Of a stretch of 64,000 nt of DNA, positions 58,174 through 64,000 are shown piece after piece. The stretch comes from Juglans regia (taxonomy: Eukaryota; Streptophyta; Magnoliopsida; Fagales; Juglandaceae), in contig NC_049912.1 in NCBI RefSeq assembly GCF_001411555.2, positions 24,437,722-24,501,721 on the forward strand, read 5' to 3'. A program made the position numbers and the translations under genes. The notes under the pieces were generated by a model that was not told the DNA's origin, ran no database searches, and was given only the letters and a program-made list of their open reading frames with translations. Each line of letters opens with the position of its first letter. The first letter of the stretch is position 1.

Positions 58174-61100
58174 TTTTTTTTCACCTTTCCTTTTAATTTG
58201 AACTAGCATTGGCAAATGGCTATTACTGTCTAAGAAAAAAAACGATATTTGCCTCCAAGAAAGGTTAAATATAGTTTTGAAATATATAAGTGTTGTATAA
58301 TTTTTTTTTAAAAATAAATAAACACGATATTCCATGATTATAAAAAAAAAATTATAATAATAAACTTCACACTTTTTAAAAAAAAAATTACAAAATAGTT
58401 ACACATTTCACGTAACCTTACTCTTTAATTTGTCAGCTTAGAAAAGTCTAATCTCATTGTATCTGTTTATTTTTATTCTATTGCGTGTACTTCATGAAAG
58501 AGGATAGCTTGATAATGGCATCCAACGTGGAAATCCAATTTCCACAAATGAATTTTCTGCTTTGGCATATTCCAGTGGCGAAGAGGAGATTCGTGGCCAA
58601 CTGTCTCGACTGGAGCTGCATCATATGCAGCAGCATAGAAGCAACGAGAAAAAGATAATGGCCAATGTAAAGAAATTTCATATAAAAAAAAATTTATAGA
58701 ACATGTTTTCCCTTTTATTTAGGTTGAAAAGTATGACAATTGTAGCTGTCCTTTAAATACAATTATGAATTAGACAACATTCAACTAAATGATATAATAA
58801 TGGTCCCTAGTCTCTTTCTAGGCCAGTTTTTTTGTTTCCGCATAAACCTGTATGTTTGGTTGGTTTATGTAGGATTTGGTCAGCTACCAATGCGACCAAT
58901 TGCAGCAGCTTCTAAATATCAATTGCTGCTCTTGTTTTTCTCTTGGATTTTTTTAAGAGTAATATTAGATATAAATTTTAAATAGATAAATCTCATATAA
59001 ATTTTTTATAAAATAATAGGTTCTACTAATAAATAATAATATTTTTTATATTTTTTTAAGATAGAGTCTAATTTTTTATAAGAGTTTATATATGAATTAT
59101 CTATTTGGGACTTATACAAATTATTTATCTGTTTTCAATATAAAGGCTCTCATTATCTTCAAGTTAAATCTTAATTAAAAGGTTCGAAACGCATTATATT
59201 AGATTTTTATTTAAGAACTCCCTTTAATTTTATTTTTATATATTCAGAATTGCAGTATAATTTAATAAATTTCTATAAAATAGTAAGTAAATACAGGCTT
59301 TCATTCTCCTTTAAATTGAATAATAACGATCATGCCACAAATTGTATGTAAATGGGGACAATGTCCTTCCTACCTTTATGGCCACCATAGGAAACCCACA
59401 TCAAAGAACAAACTGTACGTATCCATGCATTAAAAGAAAAAGCAGCAGAGGTATAAAGGACAAAAAAGGAAAGGTGAAAAGTGGGGAAAGGACGAGAGGA
59501 ACAAAGTGTGCAAAGAAGAGTGGCCCAAGCTGTACCACATGTCACCTTGTGGTGAGTCCATGCCATGCCGTACAGGATGGTGCGTAGACATGTCAAATCA
59601 TGATTGGATAAGTGGAGAAGAGATGTGTGTCTATACTGTTTCATGAACTCTCTCTTGGAGCACTCTGCTTTTGTACTCAAAATTAAAAAATAAAAAATTA
59701 TTTAAAAAATTGTTTTAAAGAAATTATAAAATATAATTAACTACAGTAATCCATTATATGTATTTTATTTTAAAATAAGATAAAAAAAATAGTGCTCTTA
59801 GCACAGTTTCCGATAGGAACTATTCCTCATCAGATCCAAAAGGAAAGAGCATATGTTGGATATTCTGATACATCCAAAAGGGCGATAGAGTCCACCATTG
59901 TTTAAGATGGAACTGTAGGCATCTTATCTTACCCCCATTCTCGAATTAGAACTTCTGATTCCGTGTGGCCTAGGCAAGCTCAGTGAAATCCGATTGAATT
60001 TGCATCTCACAAGCAATCCCCCAAGAAAGAAAGAAAGAAAGAGGGAGGGCAGTAGGCAGTAGGTGGGAGGTTGCTTTCACGGGACTATTATTACTATTAT
60101 TATTGTTCTTTTCAAACAATGGGCAAATTTTGCTTTTATTGTTCTTGTTTTGGATAGGAACAGAACAAGTCTCAAGTCTTTCACTCGGACCCAAAAAAAA
60201 AACTTGTAGCCGACCCTACAAACACTAAGCATCATAGATTACCGTTGCACCCACCACAATGATGTGCAAAACAAGGGTTAAGGAGTTTGTGTTCAAAAAA
60301 ATAGTAAAAATGTCGGGGTTTTGTTTGAAAGAGGTATTAGTCACAATGCAGTAGTAAGTGTATAAGCGTCATATAATCACATTAAAAAATAATAAATTAA
60401 ATTTTTATATAAATTTTATATTTTTTTATTTTTTTTTAAATAATTATTTGATATTTATATATTCTAAATATCTTCACTCTAACTATCATTTTTTTATATA
60501 ATAAAATCAATTCTTGAGACACCACGACCACTTCACCTTCTCTCACTCTGCCATCGCAGCCCCAAAATAAAAATCACAGCACAATAAAGTGAACACATTA
60601 ATTAATAAACACCGACAAAATTCAAATTAAGAAAGGAAAGCCTTATCCTCGTCCTCCTCTGTTCTCTCGATCAAGAAACGAGTCACTGTAACCTCACTAA
60701 AATTGTGTTTAAATTTTGAAGTGAGTTGAGTTAAGATGATAAAATATTATTAAAATATTATTTTTTAATATTATTATTATTTTAAAATATAAAAAAATTA
60801 AATTATTTATTATATTTTATATTAAAATTTAAAAAAATTATAATGATAAATTAAGATGAATTGAGAAGAATCGAAGAATCAATCGAATTATGCTATGCAC
60901 AGATCTGACATTTTTGGAAAATCGATGAACAAACTATCAACTAAAAAAAATGGATAATCTCATTGGATTCCAGTCTCAGGTGTATGCACTTGTTTTTGTA
61001 AACATTTACTTCTTTTTTTTTTTTTTTATAAGTTTGTATTTAATTACAACCACCATAGATTTGCTGCATCTTACATGATCAAAAAGAGTGGAGAAAACCC

Positions 61101-61197
61101 AAAAAAAAAAAAAAAAAAAGATTGTAGCATTAATTATCCTAATTGTTATTATATATTATTTATATGATTTTTTTATAAGGGTAATACAGAATTTTTT
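58174..61197. other. intergenic with MITE copies; 3' flank of the DUF506 gene
   Basis: No gene recognised. Contains a MITE related to 48240-48415 at about 58955-59130 and a family A copy at about 60705-60870. T and A tracts lie at about 61012-61027 and 61100-61119. The last part is the 3' side of the minus-strand DUF506 gene. Confidence 0.45.
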
Positions 61198-62672
61198 TTA
61201 GGGTTTATCCTTGAGAAGAGAGGCTAATCCGGTGACCATCTTTGCTCCTCTCTCAAAGCTCTTCGGTTTAACCGCCGGTGGCTGCCACGGGGTTACCGCC
61301 ACTTCTTTCTCACCCTCGTCCGAGCTGGAGTTTCTCGACGGGTGTGATGATAACGAGGCGCCCGGGCTAGACTCGGGCGGCGCTGCTTCCTCACCGAAGA
61401 TCAGTTTCAGCTCATCCCCATCGCTGTCGGTGTTGACGGAAGATTCCTCGTTCTCGGTCCCGGAAACGGTGTCTCCGAGGGTGGAGGATGATCGGAAGTG
61501 AGTGGTTCTGGTATAGGTAGAGAGCCACTTGGCCCGCATGTACTCCCCCTTTCTCCATGGCGGAAAAGGCATCCCCTTCTTCTTCAGGCTCTGCCTCGCT
61601 GCCTCCGACACAATCGACGCGATCTGACCCAGCCGATCCGATTTCCCTACAAAAATGTATGGCAGGGATTGTAGGATCGCCTTGTATGCACCCGTTGATC
61701 GAGCTATTTCAAACTCCGATCGGAAATCGATATCGATCAACAATCTCTCCCCCTCCACTATTACATCTATGTATTCGTATTCCCCTGAACCAAAACCATA
61801 GATTTTTCTCAATTTTGCTTCATGATTAAAATGAATTAAGGTAAAACTATTTAGAAAGAGAGAGAGAGAGAGTACCGGCTGGGTAAGAAGATGATTTGTC
61901 CCATTTGGATTTGCAAATTGAGGAGTCGTAGCCGAGAGATGAGAGAGAGTCAGTGACGATGACTTTCAGATCATCTTTTCGTTTGTGAATTTTGCCGTTC
62001 TTCTCGACGATCTTCGACGTGTCTGCTAAGAGGTTTCTCTCCGCAATGCTAGAGCAAGGAATTAGAGTCTGTTGCAACAAAACATGATTAATTTGAGCTC
62101 TTACGAGGTATTTTTCTAATAATTCTTTAACCAGAACTATGCTTATGCTCCGTTTGGTTGCTGAGAAAGTAGAGGAAGTTAAAATTTAGGATTTTTGGGA
62201 CACAGAACTTGAAGCTACATTTTACCTTGAGTATATCAAAGAAATCACCGCCGAACGAAGATCCGGAAGTGATTGACTCGCCGCCGAGACAAGCGAACAC
62301 GTCAAGCTCGTCGTCGGAACTGTCATTGATGTTGCCGTTGAAGCAATTGCAGCGATTCCGGCCGAACTTCGCCGCCGTTGATGATTGCTTCTCGGTGCTC
62401 TCCTGCTCAATGAAGTTCTGCACCATCCTCGCCAAGCAAACCGAGCTCGGCTCGAACTCTGCCCCTCCTCCATCTTTGTTGTTGTACTGTGCTTCACCAC
62501 CAGCTTGCTTCTCCCCAGACGAAATCTTCAGAACGCTAGGGAATTGCCGGTCGAAAAGCCTCCTGAACCGCGATTTTAACACTGGTTTGGCCGTATCGGT
62601 TCGAACAATCGGTTCCCTCCATGCTGCTTGAGAATCAACATCAATAGGTTGGATCTTCATTGGAAAAGGCAT
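61198..62672 (-). CDS. DUF506 (PDDEXK-like) family protein, three exons
   Basis: A plant-specific family (PF04720) with a predicted restriction-endonuclease-like fold. Biochemical role is unsettled; some members limit root-hair growth. Minus-strand exons are 62672-62226, 62068-61876 and 61784-61198, all GT/AG, joining in phase to 408 residues. Seen in order: LKSRFRRLFDRQFPSVLK at about 32-49; an acidic stretch SSDDELDVF; SSIAERNLLADTSKIVEKN; VIVTDSLSSLGYDSSICKSK; then the core EYIDVIVEGERLLIDIDFRS, EFEIARST and LPYIFVG, which holds the conserved acidic residues; then PPWRKGEYMRAKWLS. The C-terminus is low-complexity, rich in Ser, Glu and Asp. Length is normal for the family. The start is the first ATG of the frame; MPFPMKIQPI is typical of the family. 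Confidence 0.92.
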
Positions 62673-63385
62673 ATGGTGAAGTTGAAATAATCTCTAGAGA
62701 GGTTACGCTCTATGGCTGTGTGTATTTCAGTACCGCCTAATAATGCTGGACTGAAAACACCGCTCTGAAGTTCTGGTTCTTTTCAGAGCTCAATAAACTC
62801 GGATTCACTTTGAAATTCACAGCCTAACAGTAACAAAATTTGAAACAAAGAAACGGCACCTTAATCCAAAGTTGCCTCCCTCACTTCCAAATATTCACAC
62901 CAATACATGAACGAGAAAAATCCGAAAACTCCGATGCCACCACTCACACCAAAAATTCATACGCATTCTACATCCACCGTCATCTTTACAAAAGTCTGTC
63001 TCAATAGACAGGGCAAAAATTTTCCGCCGGTAATAATTTATTCTCCGATCACCGGGTGAATCCGCTCCGAAAACTAAGCTAAAGAAAGAACAAAAGAATA
63101 ATCTACGAAAGAAATCGGTGTACCTTCTTCTGGAGTTATCGTTGCGAAGAAGAATGGAATACCTTTTCGCACTAAGACAAAGAAGGTAGGTTGCTTTCGT
63201 GGAAAACGTGACTGCGATGATCGGAGATATGGACAGTGGGTATTTTTAGGGATGAGACCTTCACCGGAATATTCATTTTCCGGTGCGTAGATCGTCGATG
63301 GCGCAGGTGAGAGAAATGGCGAAAAATGGTTTAGTGTGCTTCTGGTCTGGGGAGACAATGGTGGTGGATTGGATTGGGGGATGGG

Positions 63386-63395
63386 TTTTATATAG
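63386..63395 (-). promoter_or_regulatory. TATA box of the DUF506 gene
   Basis: The minus strand reads CTATATAAAA, about 715 bases before the start codon. The leader probably holds an intron: a donor-like AAAAG/GTATTCC near 63165 and an acceptor GGTGTTTTCAG near 62752. An ACACGTGT G-box-like site lies further upstream at about 63550. Confidence 0.5.
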
Positions 63396-63790
63396 GGAAG
63401 GGTAGAGTGGTCAGGGAGTGGTGACTCGGATCAACTGACCCCATGGAGTCCTACATGGCGCGATTTATCCCCAATTCAGAGCTTCGCTTTGCTTACGTGG
63501 TGGCAGGGGTCGCATACAGTCGTTAGTTTGTAGATGGTATACGGTGGGTAACACGTGTGAGTACTGGCGATCGTGTGTGGTCTCGATTGGGTCGTGGACT
63601 CGTGATTCATACTAAAATACAAAAATGTCCCTCCACTAGTTTGGATTTTTGTGGGCATATGCCCCCTCGTAATCCGGAGATATCGGCATCGAGGGCCGAG
63701 GGGATCGTGGCAAACGTGCAAATTTTGAGATTTCGGAACACAAGGTTAAAAGAGAAGATAATACCACCTCAGCAATACAAAGCCAAATAT
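63396..63790. other. upstream region of the DUF506 gene
   Basis: Promoter-side DNA with ACACGTGT at about 63551. No other coding sequence is supported. Confidence 0.4.
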
Positions 63791-63799
63791 AATTTTGGG

Positions 63800-64000
63800 T
63801 TTTTTTTTTTTTTTTTCCTTCTGTCTGATGGAAACAAACTCACTTTATTAATGAATTGAAATTACAATTGTAGCTTATCAATACATGAAAAAAATTTAGA
63901 CTATAAGCTAAACTACACATCAATTCTGGGACTTCCCCACCTATAAATTTATTTACTGCAGACATTGTCTTAACTTCTCAACAAACTCTCTCCTAATAGC
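63800..64000 (-). mobile_element. 3' end of a retrotransposed sequence continuing beyond the window
   Basis: On the minus strand a frame ends AIRREFVEKLRQCLQ and stop. A polyadenylation signal AATAAA (at about 63847) follows, and after another 27 bases a genomic A tract of 17 (T run at 63800-63816). A genomic poly-A at mRNA-like distance from the signal indicates a LINE or processed copy inserted in reverse. The family is not recognisable from this short piece. Confidence 0.4.

Noticed and set aside
57594..58184. 196-codon minus-strand frame rich in Ser, Leu and Phe
   Set aside because: It is the translation of a purine-rich 170-bp tandem repeat near a transposon end; low complexity, no family resemblance.
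59659..59793. GAGCACT...AGTGCTC pair suggesting a 135-bp MITE
   Set aside because: Short 7-base ends and non-matching flanks (TTG and TTA); could be chance in AT-rich DNA.

Overview
This is nuclear DNA of a woody dicot. The genes carry canonical GT/AG introns and plant-only families (CIPK kinase, U-box/ARM ligase, elongase condensing enzyme, DUF506). The intergenic DNA is very AT-rich and crowded with short MITEs. Repeated AT-rich elements with GAGATGAGATGAG-type ends beside GTTTGGAT termini, together with the protein similarities, make me favour Fagales, probably Juglandaceae (walnut/pecan type). That placement is inference from memory of such sequences, not a search result.

Five intact protein genes are supported. 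(1) An intronless CBL-interacting protein kinase, 12387-13682, minus. (2) A 76-residue PET100-like cytochrome c oxidase assembly protein in two exons, 22290-23379, plus. (3) A 1014-residue U-box/ARM-repeat E3 ligase in three exons, 29572-33750, plus. (4) A 524-residue KCS11-type 3-ketoacyl-CoA synthase in two exons, 41285-44210, plus. (5) A 408-residue DUF506 (PDDEXK-like) protein in three exons, 61198-62672, minus. They are unrelated single-copy neighbours with their own promoters; nothing suggests co-regulation. A possible sixth gene leaves the window at the left edge on the minus strand, and a retrotransposed 3' end enters at the right edge.

The rest is mobile-element debris, much of it readable to exact ends. 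1-12 kb: tandem duplications, Harbinger-type MITEs with TTA or TAA target duplications, and a decayed Copia fragment. 14-21 kb: more MITEs and a 5'-truncated LINE with poly-A tail and 12-bp target duplication just upstream of PET100. 25.8-28.3 kb: a Mutator-like element with long terminal inverted repeats and a perfect 9-bp target duplication. It carries a short piece of a TIR domain of an NLR immune receptor, so it looks like a Pack-MULE, and it has itself been hit by a Harbinger-type MITE (present as an inverted pair) and a hAT-type MITE. Its right end lies about 175 bp before the TATA box of the U-box gene. 45 kb: a broken, intron-retaining fragment of an LFR-like (SWI/SNF armadillo) gene. 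48.6-58.2 kb: two PIF/Harbinger elements head to tail, apparently sharing one TTA. The first keeps only the Myb/SANT-like ORF; the second keeps both transposase and Myb/SANT-like ORF, all decayed. The smaller GAGCATT-ended MITEs nearby look like relatives of these elements.

The most unusual items are the Pack-MULE with the TIR-domain capture beside a defence-class ubiquitin ligase, the abutting Harbinger pair, and the LFR fragment. No CRISPR array, rRNA or tRNA gene was seen.
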